DNA of 64,000 bases from Myxococcales bacterium. GTDB lineage: Bacteria > Myxococcota_A > Bradymonadia > UBA7976 > UBA1532. The translations under genes and the position numbers were made by a program. The DNA lies in the NCBI GenBank assembly GCA_020633435.1, contig JACKDP010000006.1:310001-374000 (forward strand). The letters are read 5' to 3'. The notes under the pieces are model-generated. The model had not been told where the DNA came from and did no database searches. It saw only the letters and a list, made by a program, of their open reading frames with translations. Positions 1-9,515 of the stretch are shown here, piece after piece (positions within the stretch are counted from its first letter, which is position 1; each line of letters starts with the position of its first letter).

Positions 1-2607
1 GGCCGGGGGCGGCGCAGACGGGGGCCCCGCCGTCGGGGGCGTCGATGCAGAGCCCGTCGTCACACCGGGCGAGGACCTGCAGGAAGTCGCAGGCCGCGCC
101 CTCCTCGATGACCGGCGGGTCCATGATGGGCAGGACGACTGGCTCGCTGGCCAGGCCGGTGGCGTCCAACGCCGAGATGCGGGCCTGGGTGAAGGGCGGG
201 AAGTCGCCGGGGGAGGAAGCCGACGAAGGTCGCCGAGAAGGCGCCCATCGCCTGCTCCACGGTGTCGAACTGCACGTCGACCGACCCACCGTCCGGGCCC
301 ACGGGCAGCACCGCGCCGTCGGCGTCGAGGGAGCTCGAGGCGGAACCCGACCACGTTGTCCTCGGCGTCGGTGCCCTCCACCCGGAAGCCGAGGCCGAAG
401 ACGTCGGCGTTGTAGTACGCGGTGGCCTCGACGATGGCGGGCGGGGTGGCGACGCGGCAGCTGGCGTCCGGGTCGGCCTCGTCGGCCGTGCAGGCCGAGC
501 CGTCGGGGCAGATGTCGAAGGCGCTCGCGAGATCGCAGGCGTCGCCCAGCTCGATCGCGGCCGGCATGCGCAGGTCCGCGTCGACCGCGTCGGAGGAGAG
601 GCCGAAGGCGTCGATCACGGTGACCTCGGCGGTGACGAAGGCGGGGAAGTCGAGGGCAGGAAGCCGGAGAAGCGGCCATCGAACTGGTCGCCGTCGAGGT
701 CGAGCTCCTGGAACCCGATGACGGCGGGGTTGCCGTCGCCGTCGGCCAGCAGGTCGGTGCCGTCGGCGTCGAGCAGGCGCAGCTGCACGAGGGCGGCGTC
801 GCGGTTGGCGTCGCGGCCCGTCACCCAGATGCCCAGGCCGCCGTTGGCGGCGTTGAAGAAGGCCTCGGCGGTGTCGATGGCGGGCGCCACCTGGGCCACG
901 CAGATCCCGGCCAGGCAAGCGGATTCGTCAGCGCAGCGGTCGCGGATGCGGAGGGGGAGGATCGCAGGCCGCCCCGTGTCGTCATCCTGGGGCAGGTCTT
1001 CGAACTCGAAGTCGGCGGGCTCGCTCTCCAGGCCTCGATCGTCGACCAGCCAGACCCGGATGCCGACGGCCTCCGGCGGCAGGAGGCCGCCCTCGCGGAT
1101 CAGGGCCGTGAACTCGGCCTGGCCGAAGACATCCTGGATGGGAAGAGCTGGCCCACGGCGCCCCTCGATGGGGCCGTCGGCGGAGAGCAGCTGGGCGCGG
1201 GCGAAGAAGGTGTCGCGGGTGGCGTCCCGGCCTCGATGACGCCTGTCAGATCGGCGCCGTCGCTCCAGAACATGCCGTCCACGATCTCGGGGGCCGAGGG
1301 CTCGCGGCAGACGCCGGCGTCGCCGTCAACGACGCAGAAGGTGTCGGGATCACAGCGGTTGTCGACGCCGTCCGGATCGCGCAGGCCTCGCCCTCGACCA
1401 CCTCGGGCTGGGGGGGGGCGATGGGCACCTCGATGGGGCGCTCTCGTTGCCCTGGGAGTCGACGGCCCGGACGCGGACGCTCGCCGCCCTCGACCCCGGG
1501 GAAGGGGTTGGCGACGGCGGTGAAGTCGCGCTGGCCGAAGACCGGGCGGCGCAGATCCACCGGCTGCTCGAAGGGCATCTGGCCATCGACCAGGATCTCG
1601 ATGATCAGGCTGGTGACGTCGCCGTTGGGATCGGACCCCGGACGCGCAGGTTGATCTGGCTGGCGCCGTCGAGCGCCACGCCGCCTTCGAGGGTCGGCGG
1701 GGCGTGGGCGTCAGCGCGGAGGGCGGTCAGGCCGGAAGGGCCCGACGCCGCCGCCGAAGGCGCTGACGAACACGTAGACCAGCTGGTCGGCCTCGAGCTC
1801 GACGAAGAGGCCGCCCGGAGGGAGCCCAGGTCGTCGTTGCAGGCCAGCTCGGCCTCGGCGTCGTCGCAGGTCGTGCGCACGTAGAGGACGGTGTCGAAGG
1901 CCGTCGGCGCGTCATGCGTGGAGAACGTGTAGACGCCGGCCGCCTCCGCGACGAACGGGATGGCCACCTCGGCGCCATTGCCGGCGCAGGAGCCAACCGC
2001 GGCGCCATCGCCGGGGAGACCTCAGCCTCCATCCGCCAGGCGTCGTCGCCCACGGCCTCGAAGGCCGGCTCCAGCGTCGCGACGTCGCCGCAGGGGCCGG
2101 GCATGCCGCCCATGCCGCCTTCGCCGCCCATGCCGCCTTCGCCGCCCATGCCGCCAGCGCCGCCCATGCCGCCTTCGCCGCCCATGCCGCCGGCGCCACC
2201 CATGCCGCCCGCGCCACCCATGCCGCCAGCGCCACCCATGCCGCCAGCGCCACCCATGCCGCCCGCGCCACCCATGCCGCCAGCGCCACCCATGCCGCCA
2301 GCGCCACCCACAACCACCAGCGCCACCCTGGCCACCAGCGCCACCCATGGCCACCAGCGCCACCCTGGCCACCAGCGCCACCCTGGCTACCGGCGCCACC
2401 CTTACCGCCAGCGCCACCTGGCCACCGGCGCCACCCTGGCCACCGGCGCCACCCCACCACCGGCGCCGCTGTCGATCATGCCGCCGTCCGCGTTGCCACC
2501 GGCCCCACCGGCGCCATCGCTGCCGCCCCGTCGTCACAGCCCGCGAAGATCGCCGCCGTGAGGGGCCAGCAACAGCCCCGCGCGCGACCCCAAACCACCT
2601 GTTTCAT
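1..2607 (-). pseudogene. Tandem surface lipoprotein paralogue 1, 3' end beyond the window, multiply frameshifted
   Basis: The start (ATG, 2605-2607) opens a lipoprotein signal ending in the lipobox-like FAGCDDG. The frame then breaks inside the Gly/Ala/Met linker. Homologous segments follow in alternating frames: about 1605-1967 carries a pre-peptidase-like motif (RTTCDDAEAELACND), 1246-1578, 1100-1282, 615-899 and 60-311 carry the repeated Ig-like modules seen intact in the paralogue at 5783-8758. At least six frame changes are needed to follow the paralogue. One break is at the GGGG run near 1630, where a one-base change restores a DPNGD motif. The gene runs off the left edge. It is either a decaying pseudogene or an intact gene damaged by sequencing indels; the sequence alone cannot decide. 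Confidence 0.75.
2101..2320 (-). repeat. Short tandem repeats encoding a Gly/Ala/Met linker
   Basis: Imperfect units of 6-18 bases (GCCACCCATGCCGCCAGC type). On the minus strand they encode GGMGGA-like residues after the lipobox of the gene ending at 2607. The same kind of linker occurs in the other tandem lipoproteins here. Low complexity makes this stretch prone to slippage. Confidence 0.8.
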
Positions 2608-2661
2608 GTCTTGACTCTCCAGCCTGGTCCAAACGGAGCCGCCGCCGACTCCGAAGGCAGT

Positions 2662-2690
2662 ACCCTACAAAGACGGGGCGGCTCGAACCA
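2662..2690 (-). promoter_or_regulatory. Putative promoter of paralogue 1
   Basis: TAGGGT (2662-2667) lies 54 nt before the start codon, with TGGTTC 17 bp further upstream. The paralogue at 2726-5653 has TAGGGT 52 nt before its start with TGGTAG 17 bp upstream. The leader between hexamer and start is also similar in both (GGCGGCTCCG and CTGGAGAGT are shared). The -35 match to consensus is poor, so the case rests on conservation. Confidence 0.4.
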
Positions 2691-2725
2691 GGGCGGATGT
2701 ACGGTGAGGTCGGATGCCGGGCGCG

Positions 2726-5653
2726 TCAGGGCAGGTCGGGCTCGACGGTGAGGGCGTAGGAGCCCTGCCAGGAGGAGCGCCGAAGCCGGTGTAGCCATCG
2801 ACGAAGAGGTAGACGGTCTGGCCGGCGTCCAGGGGGAAGCTGATGGCGCTGTTGTAGCCGACGCCGTCGTCATCGTCGTTGCAGGCCAGCTCCGACGCGG
2901 CCACGCCGCACAGGCTGCGGGCGTAGAGGACCGTGTCGTCGTTGTTGCCCTCCAGGGTGGTGCGGGCGCGCCAGAGCCCGCCGGCGGGCGCGGTGAACGA
3001 CCAGACGTCCTGGCCCGCCCCGCCGCCGCAGCTCCCACCGGGCTGGATGAGGGCGTCGCTGGTGTCGCCCTCGGCCTCGAAGGCCCCACCCGCGATGGGG
3101 TGGTCGTTGATCACGCCGGTGAGGATGCCGGGGCCGCACTCGGCCACCGGCTCGGCGCAGCGGGCGCCGCCCGCGTCCTGGGGCTCGCAGAAGACGCCCT
3201 CGGCGCAGATGCTGCGGGCGCCCAGCAGATCACAGACGTCGCCCAGCTCGACGACGTCGGGGGCCCGCATGTCCACCTCGAGGGGGGCGCTCTCCAGGCC
3301 GGCGGCGTCGACGACCCAGAAGCGCACGCGATCCACGTTGTCGAGCGGGTTGGGCACGCCGCTGCCGCGGGTGCCGACGAAGGCCCCATCTCCTGGCGGA
3401 GCTCGTCGAAGGCGAGGCCCGTGGGCTCCAGGCGGCCGGCCCAGGGGACGACCTGGCCATCGACGTCGAGCAGGAGGAGGCGCAGCGCGCGGACGTCGTC
3501 GTCGGCGTCGGTGCCGTCGAGCTGGAGGGCGAAGGCCTCGGCGTCGTCGGCGTTGTACCAGGCCTGGGCGCTCACCAGGACGGGCGCGTGGGCCGCCACG
3601 CAGGTGAAGCGGCCCCCGAGGGCGCGCGATCGAGGCAGGCGGTCGCCTCGGGGCGTCGAAGAGCCTCGAAGGGATCGCAGGCGTCGCCGGCCGCGAGGGA
3701 CCTCGGGCACGGCCCGCTCGGCCGGGGTCAGGGGGCGAGCGCAGGTCCAGGGCGTCCACCGCGGCGACCTCGACGCGGGCGATGGCCGGAGGCCGGGCGG
3801 CAGCTCCAGGACGAGGGTGCCCTCGAAGGCGCCGTCGGCCTGCAGGAGCGTCGCGAAGTCGAGGATCTGGGGGATTGGGGCCATTGATGAAGTCGATGCC
3901 CTCGTCATCGAGGAGCCGGAGGGCGAAGCCGAAGACGTCGCCGTCGGCGTCGGTGCCGCTGATGCGGATGCCCAGGACGGCGCCGTCCGGGCTCACGGCG
4001 TAGCGGGCATCGGTGATGGCGGGGCCTCGACGGCGGCGCAAGCCGGCATGGCGCCGGGGCGCAGACGGCCAGCTCGCCGCAGGCGTCGCGGACGCGGCGG
4101 GGATCGCAGCCCTCGCCCAGGCCGCGCTGGGGCAGGTCTTCCAGGGGAAGTCGCGGGGCGGGCTCTCCTGGCCGCGGTCGTCGTTGAGCCAGACCCGCAG
4201 GCCGTGGCGTCGGCCGGGATGAGGCCCGTCTCGCGGATGAGCAAGGTGAACTCGGCCTGGCCGTACGGGTCTTCCAGCGGGGCGAAGAAGACGTCCGTGG
4301 CCACGATGGGGCCATCACGGGCCCGAGGAAGAGGCCGCGGCCGGAGAAGGTGTCGCGGGTGGCGTCCTCGCCCTCGATGGCCGCCGTCAGGTCGCGGTCG
4401 TCGCGCCAGACGTGGCCGCCGGTGATGCGGGGCGGCGTCGGGGAGGCGCAGGTCGCGGCGTCGCCGGTGTCGAGGCAGAAGGTGCCGTTGGCGCAGCGGT
4501 TGTCGACGCCGAGGGATCGCAGGCCTCGCCCTCCGCCGCCTCCGGCTGCGGCGCCACCGGAATGTCGATGGGATCCGAGAGGTTGCCGGCGTGGTCACGG
4601 GCGCGGACGCGCACCGTGTCGACCCCGGGATGGAGCGCAGCGGGCTCAGGGCGAGCGCTGAAGCTGCGCTGCCCGTAGACGGGCTGGCGCAGGGCGAGGG
4701 GAACTCGGGATCGACGACCTGGCCGCCGGCGCGCTGCTCGCTCGCAGAGGACGTCGATGACGTCGCCGTTGGGATCGACGCCCTCACGCGCACGTTGACC
4801 TGGCCGTCCGCCTCCAGGGCCACGCCCTGGGCCAGACGGGCGGGGCGTCGCCGTCGGCGCGCAGGACGGTCAGGCGGAAGGGGCCGGACGCGGCGGGGCC
4901 GAAGGAGTCGACGAAGACGTGCACGGCCTGGCCCGCGTCGAGCTCGGCCATCAGGCCGCTCTGCAGGCCGCCTTCATCGTCGTTGCAGGCGATCTCGGAG
5001 TCGGCGGCGTCGCAGGTGTCGCGCAGGTAAACCACCGTGTCGAGGCGCGTGGGCCGCCGACGGTCGTGGAAGGTGTAGAGGCCGACCGCCGGGGCGACGA
5101 AGGGATGGCCACCTCGGGGGCCAAGCCCAGCGCAGGAGCCCGCGGTCTGGCTGCGGCCCAGGGCGATCTCGCCCTCCAGGTGCCAGGCGGCGTCGTCGCC
5201 GTCGGGGCGAGGCGCGTCGAGCAGCGTCACGCCGCCGCAGGCGCCAGGCTCCGCCGCCGGCGCCTCCCATGCCGCCCTCGCCGCCCATGCCACCGGCGCC
5301 GCCCATGCCACCAGCGCCACCCATCCCGCCAGCGCCACCGGCGCCGCCCATGCCACCTTCACCACCGGCGCCACCCATGCCACCGGCGCCGCCCCTGGCC
5401 GCCAGCGCCACCCCCCACCGGCGCCACCCTGGCCACCGGCGCCGCCCTGCCGCCGGCGCCGCCCTGGCCACCCGCGCCGCCCTGGCCGCCGGCGCCCCCC
5501 TGGCCGCCTGCGCCGCCGGCTGTCGATCATGCCCCCGTCGCCGCCGCCGCCTGCGCCGCCGGCGCCCCCGCCGCCGCCGTCATCGCACCCCGCGAACATC
5601 GCCGCCGCGACGGCCAGCACCAGCGCCGGCCGACCCCATGCCTCATGCCACAT
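2726..5653 (-). pseudogene. Tandem surface lipoprotein paralogue 2, multiply frameshifted
   Basis: Begins at ATG 5651-5653 with a clean lipoprotein signal (MFAGCDDGGGGG). It ends at TGA 2726-2728 after a segment reading LTVEPDLP, matching the intact paralogue's LTAAPGF end. Between them the homologous reading shifts among frames: 4784-5653, 4974-5471 (GGAGGMGG linker), 3993-4823, 3111-3908 and 2665-4041. Recognisable pieces are an N-terminal pre-peptidase-like module (DSEIACNDDEGG), several Ig-like modules (ISGTDADGDVFGFAL, RVRFWVVDAAGLES) and a C-terminal pre-peptidase-like module (SELACNDDDDGVGYNS). About ten frame changes are needed. Stop codons inside homologous segments are not obvious, which favours recent indels or sequencing error over long decay. 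Confidence 0.8.
5265..5520 (-). repeat. Gly/Ala/Met linker repeats of paralogue 2
   Basis: Imperfect tandem units of CCACCGGCGCC/GCCCATG type encode the GGAGGMGG linker downstream of the lipobox. At least one frame change of the surrounding gene falls in or beside this array, as expected for slippage-prone DNA. Confidence 0.75.
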
Positions 5654-5705
5654 GCCTGCACTCTCCAGCGTTTGCCGCGGAGCCGCCGCTGACCCCGCGA
5701 GCAGT

Positions 5706-5734
5706 ACCCTACCGGCAGTGGCGGCCGGCTACCA
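5706..5734 (-). promoter_or_regulatory. Putative promoter of paralogue 2
   Basis: TAGGGT (5706-5711) with TGGTAG 17 bp upstream (5729-5734), 52 nt before the start at 5653. It shares hexamers, spacing and leader words with the paralogue 1 upstream region, so the regulatory DNA was duplicated with the gene. Confidence 0.4.
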
Positions 5735-5782
5735 CTGGCGATCGGGGGCGAGGGTGGCGCAGCTCGGGCGGGCGACGCGCCC

Positions 5783-8758
5783 TCAGAATCCCGGCGCGGC
5801 GGTGAGCGTGTAGGGCCCCTGCCAGGGTCCGAAGAGCCCGACGAACCCGTCCACGAAGACGTAGACCGTCTCGCCCTCGTCGAGCTGGAGCTGGAGCGCG
5901 CTGTTGAAGCCGACGCCGTCGTCGTCATCGTTGCAGGCCAGCTCCGAGTCGGGGAAGTTGCAGAGGCGCCGGGCATACATGACGGTGTCGGCGGCGGGAT
6001 CGGCGAGGGTCGTCTGGACGACCCAGAGGCCGGCGGCCGGCGCCGTGAACGACCACACATCGCGCACCCCGCCGCCGCCGCAAGAGCCCCGGTCGGCCGG
6101 CGCCACGCCGGTGGTGTCGCCCTCGACCTCGAACCGGAGTCCGTCCAGGGGGTGGGCGTTGAGATCACCCGTCAGCGTGCCCATCGGGCACTCGGCGACG
6201 CGCGCGACGCAGATCGGGCCGCCGTCGACCCGGGCGTCGCACGTCGTGCCCTCGGGACACACGTTCATGGCGGCCGCGGGATCGCAGGGCTCGCCGAGCC
6301 CGACCTCGGCGGGGGCCTGGAGCAACACCTCGACGGGGTTGGAGCGCAGCTCGGCCCGGTCGACCACCCAGAAGCGGGCCCGGACCACGTCGCCCATGCC
6401 CTGGGGCGAGCCGCTCGTGCGGGTGCCGACGAAGGCGCCGTTCGCGCGCTCCAGCTCGAAGAAGCGGAGGCGGACCGGCGTGATGGCGTCGGGCCCCCCG
6501 AAGTAGAACGGCTGGTCCTGGGCGTCGAAGAGCAGCATCTCGAGCACCTGGACGTCGTCGTCGACGTCGGTGCCAGCGAGCCGCAGCGCGAACGCCTCGT
6601 TGCGGGGGTTGTACCAGGCGTTGGCTTCCACCAGGACCGGCGGGGTGGCCGAGGCGCACGTGAAGTCCCCGTCGAAGGCGCGGTCGAGGCAGGCCGTGTG
6701 CTCGGGGCAGAAGTCCATGAGCCCCGAGAAGTCGCAGCGCTCGTCCGCGGCCCGGGGGACCGGCTCCCCAGGCACCGCGACCACGAAGGCCGAGCGGAGA
6801 CCCTGGGCGTCCACGGCGGCCAGCTCGATGCGGTCGAACTGGGGGAAGCCGGGCTGCAGCTCACCCAGGACGGCGCCGTCGAAGGCCCCATCGGCCTGAG
6901 CCAGGCGGTCGAAGGGGATGGCGGCCGGCTCGTTGGGGCCGTTGAGGATGTCGCGCCCGCCAAAGTCCAGGATGCGAACGGCCATGCCAGTCACGTCCCC
7001 GTCCGGATCGGTGCCCACGATGCGCACGCCGAGGACGTCGCGGCGGGCGCTCAGGAAGAACTCCGCCCGCTGCACGACGGGCGCCTGGGGGGCGACGCAG
7101 ACGGGGGCGTCGCCCGCCGGGCAGCTCCCCGGCGCGGTACAGGCGTCGCGAACGCGGAGGGGATCGCAGGCCTCGCCCCGGGCGCGCACCGGCAGGGGCT
7201 CGAAGGCGAAGTCGCTCGGATCGGACTCCAGGTCGCGGGCGTCGCGAATCCACAGGCGGACCCCGGTGGCGCCAGCCGGGATGATGCCCGGCTGCCGGAT
7301 CAGCAGGGTGAACTGCAGGCGCCCCTGCGGGTCCTCGAGCGGGGCCACGACGGCCTCCGCGCCGGGGATCGGACCGTCAGCGCCCAGGAACTGGATCCGC
7401 AGGGCGCGCGCGTCGCCGGTGGCATCCTCGCCGTCGATGGCCGCCGTCAGATCGGCACCGCGCCGCCAGACATGGCCACCCAGGAGGGTGGGCGGCGTCG
7501 ACCCGGAGCAGGCGGCGCCCGCCTCGGCGGCGAGGCAGACGGTGCCGTCGGCGCAGCGGTCCTCGACGCCGGCGAGATCGCAGGGCTCGCCCTCGCCCGG
7601 GCGCGGCTGGACGACGATGGCGACATCACGGAAATCACTGATGTTCCCGGCGCGATCCCGGGCGCGGACCCGGACGGCGTCGGCCTCGGGGGCGAGCTGC
7701 AGGCCGATGGCGGCGCCGCGGAAGGCGCGCTGGCCGAACGCGGGCGGCAGGTCGACGCTGACCTCGTCCCCCCGCACGTCGCCGTCGGCGAGCGCGGCGA
7801 CGCCGAGGGCGACAGCGTCCCCGTTGACGTCCGCGCCCTCGACGAAGAGGTGCACGCCAGCGGGGCTCCGCAGGGCCCGGACGGCCGCGAGGGTGGGCGC
7901 CTCGCTGGCGTCGGCGCCCAGGATGGTGAGGCCCACCGGGCCGCCGGCGTCAGCCGCGGCGTCGAGGAAGACGAGGACGGTCTGATCGGCCTCCAGGGGG
8001 AGGAGGAGCCCGCTCTGGGGGCCGCCCTCGTCATCGTTGCACCCGAGCTCGCTGTCGGCGTCGAGGCAGGTGGTCCGCACATGCAGGACGGAGTCGAAGG
8101 CCGTCGGCGCGCCGACGGTGGTGAGGGTGTAGACGCCGGCCGAGGGGGCCGTGAAGGGCACGACGAGCTCCGCGCCCGCGCCGCCGCAGGTGCCGACCGC
8201 GCGGCCGGCGCCGGGGGGCAGCTCGGCCTCGAGGCGCCAGGCGGCGTCGCCCAGGGCCACGAGCGGCGCGTCGCTCAGCGCCAGGTCGCCACAGTCGATG
8301 TCCATGCCGCCTTCGCCGCCCGCGCCGGCCATGCCGCCCGCGCCGCCCGCGCCGGCCATGCCGCCCGCGCCGCCCGTGCCGCCTTCGCCGCCCGCGCCGC
8401 CTGCGCCGCCTTCGCCGCCCGCGCCGCCTTCGCCGCCCGCGCCGGCCATGCCGCCAGCGCCACCTTCGCCGCCGGCGCCAGCCATGCCGCCGGCGCCAGC
8501 CATGCCACCCTGGCCACCCTGGCCACCCCTGGCCACCCTGACCACCCCGCGGCACCCTGGCCGCCCGCGCCCCGCCCTGACCGCCCGCGCCCCTGGCCGC
8601 CCGCGCCACCCTGGGCCGCCCGCGCCCCCCTGGCCACCTGCGCCGCCGCCGTCCGCCAGGGTCGCGTCCGCCCCGCCGCCGCCGGCGTCGTCACACGCCC
8701 CGATCAGCAACGCCGTCAGCACGAGGACCGCTCCGGTCCGTCCCGTCACTACAGCCAC
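5783..8758 (-). CDS. Surface lipoprotein with two pre-peptidase-like domains flanking repeated Ig-like modules (intact paralogue 3)
   Basis: A 991-residue exported lipoprotein read from a GTG start (8756-8758). The signal ends in the lipobox LLIGACDD at about residue 22 and is followed by a Gly/Ala/Met linker to about residue 155. Residues ~160-290 are a pre-peptidase-like beta-sandwich (LHVRTTC, SELGCNDDEGG). From ~300 to ~860 come four related modules of about 130-150 residues, each with a GTDxDGDV-like strand, a DGAFxG turn and a VRxRxxDxxGxxS strand. They are joined by short Cys-rich connectors of the type GEPCDxxxxxxxCPxGTxC. A second pre-peptidase-like domain (~870-991, SELACNDDDDGVGFNS) ends the protein. 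No catalytic motif is visible; adhesion or matrix binding is an inference. It is the only unbroken member of the three tandem paralogues. Confidence 0.85.
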   Translation of the reverse strand: MAVVTGRTGAVLVLTALLIGACDDAGGGGADATLADGGGAGGQGGAGGPGWRGRPGARAVRAGRGRPGCRGVVRVARGGQGGQGGMAGAGGMAGAGGEGGAGGMAGAGGEGGAGGEGGAGGAGGEGGTGGAGGMAGAGGAGGMAGAGGEGGMDIDCGDLALSDAPLVALGDAAWRLEAELPPGAGRAVGTCGGAGAELVVPFTAPSAGVYTLTTVGAPTAFDSVLHVRTTCLDADSELGCNDDEGGPQSGLLLPLEADQTVLVFLDAAADAGGPVGLTILGADASEAPTLAAVRALRSPAGVHLFVEGADVNGDAVALGVAALADGDVRGDEVSVDLPPAFGQRAFRGAAIGLQLAPEADAVRVRARDRAGNISDFRDVAIVVQPRPGEGEPCDLAGVEDRCADGTVCLAAEAGAACSGSTPPTLLGGHVWRRGADLTAAIDGEDATGDARALRIQFLGADGPIPGAEAVVAPLEDPQGRLQFTLLIRQPGIIPAGATGVRLWIRDARDLESDPSDFAFEPLPVRARGEACDPLRVRDACTAPGSCPAGDAPVCVAPQAPVVQRAEFFLSARRDVLGVRIVGTDPDGDVTGMAVRILDFGGRDILNGPNEPAAIPFDRLAQADGAFDGAVLGELQPGFPQFDRIELAAVDAQGLRSAFVVAVPGEPVPRAADERCDFSGLMDFCPEHTACLDRAFDGDFTCASATPPVLVEANAWYNPRNEAFALRLAGTDVDDDVQVLEMLLFDAQDQPFYFGGPDAITPVRLRFFELERANGAFVGTRTSGSPQGMGDVVRARFWVVDRAELRSNPVEVLLQAPAEVGLGEPCDPAAAMNVCPEGTTCDARVDGGPICVARVAECPMGTLTGDLNAHPLDGLRFEVEGDTTGVAPADRGSCGGGGVRDVWSFTAPAAGLWVVQTTLADPAADTVMYARRLCNFPDSELACNDDDDGVGFNSALQLQLDEGETVYVFVDGFVGLFGPWQGPYTLTAAPGF
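8300..8520 (-). repeat. Gly/Ala/Met linker repeats of paralogue 3
   Basis: Tandem CCGCCCGCGCCG/GCCATG units encode GGAGGMAGAGG-like residues after the lipobox. The reading frame stays open here, unlike in the two sister genes. Confidence 0.75.
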
Positions 8759-8812
8759 CCAGTGTTCCCGTCATCAGAGTGAGGAGGCGGGCCGCAGGGG
8801 CCCGGCGGGCGC

Positions 8813-8841
8813 ATGCTACAGGCGTTCACGGACCCTGCAAA
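8813..8841 (-). promoter_or_regulatory. Putative promoter of the intact lipoprotein gene
   Basis: TTTGCA (8836-8841), 17 bp, TAGCAT (8813-8818) on the minus strand, 54 nt before the GTG start. The same 54-nt distance separates TAGGGT from the start in paralogue 1. It lies in the divergent gap in front of the DUF99 gene. Confidence 0.45.
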
Positions 8842-8930
8842 GGGACCGCGAGAGAACCGCCGACAGATCGCCTGGTCCCGGACCGGGCGGAGGGCTTGCC
8901 CACCTGCTGGTCTTCGGCGACGCTCCTCGG

Positions 8931-9515
8931 ATGCAAGCGGTCGGGCAGGTGCTGCGTTCAGGTCGGACGCTGCGGGTGATGGGCTTCGACGACGCGCCGT
9001 TCGCGGCCGACGCGGCCCAGGTGGACGTCGCGGGCGTGGTGTGCGCCGGCACGCGCTTCGAGGGCATGGTCTGGGGGCAGGCGACCCGCGACGGGCTCGA
9101 CGCCACGGCCGCGATCACGCGCCTGTTCACCACCAGCAAGTTCGCCGCGCAGGTGCACCTCCTCCTCCTCGATGGCCTGGCGGTCGGCGGCTTCAACCTC
9201 GTCGACCTGCCGGCCCTCGCGGCCGCGACCGGGCGCCCCTGCGCCGCCGTCCTGCGGCGGCCGCCCGACTTCCCGGCCGTGCACCGGGCGCTCCAGATTT
9301 TTCCTGATGTGGATCAACGGGTTGGCCTGATCGAGCGGGCCGGGGCGGTGCATGAGGCGCCGCCGTTCTTCTTCCAGGTCGCGGGGGAGGAGCCGGCGGT
9401 CATCGCCGCGGCCCTCGCCCGCCTGACGGATCGTGGGCATGTGCCCGAGGCGCTGCGGCTGGCCCACCTGATCGGGTCGGCGGTGCGCCTGGGCGAGAGC
9501 GGGAGGCGGGCATGA
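8931..9515 (+). CDS. DUF99 family protein (endonuclease V-like fold)
   Basis: A 194-residue protein matching the DUF99 pattern: an N-terminal GFDDAPF strand, then VAGVVCAGTRFEGMVWG, DGLDATAAI, a core LLLLDGLAVGGFNLVD and TGRPCAAVLRRPPD. DUF99 is related to endonuclease V, and archaeal members are reported to act on deoxyuridine-containing DNA; activity here is an inference. ATG 8931 was chosen because no other start lies before the conserved core, and the longer open frame upstream is the shadow of the divergent lipoprotein gene. The stop overlaps the next start (ATGA at 9512), so the two genes are coupled. Confidence 0.8.
   Translation: MQAVGQVLRSGRTLRVMGFDDAPFAADAAQVDVAGVVCAGTRFEGMVWGQATRDGLDATAAITRLFTTSKFAAQVHLLLLDGLAVGGFNLVDLPALAAATGRPCAAVLRRPPDFPAVHRALQIFPDVDQRVGLIERAGAVHEAPPFFFQVAGEEPAVIAAALARLTDRGHVPEALRLAHLIGSAVRLGESGRRA

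Noticed and set aside
2101..2561. Pro/Met-rich plus-strand frames (PPMPPAPP) here and at 5265-5500, 8300-8500, 31040-31270 and 42350-42625.
   Set aside because: They are the complement of the GGAGGMGG linkers of lipoproteins with clear lipoboxes.
8151..8930. A 260-codon N-terminal extension of the DUF99 gene.
   Set aside because: The extension is antisense to the lipoprotein linker and contains no conserved sequence; the DUF99 core starts just after ATG 8931.
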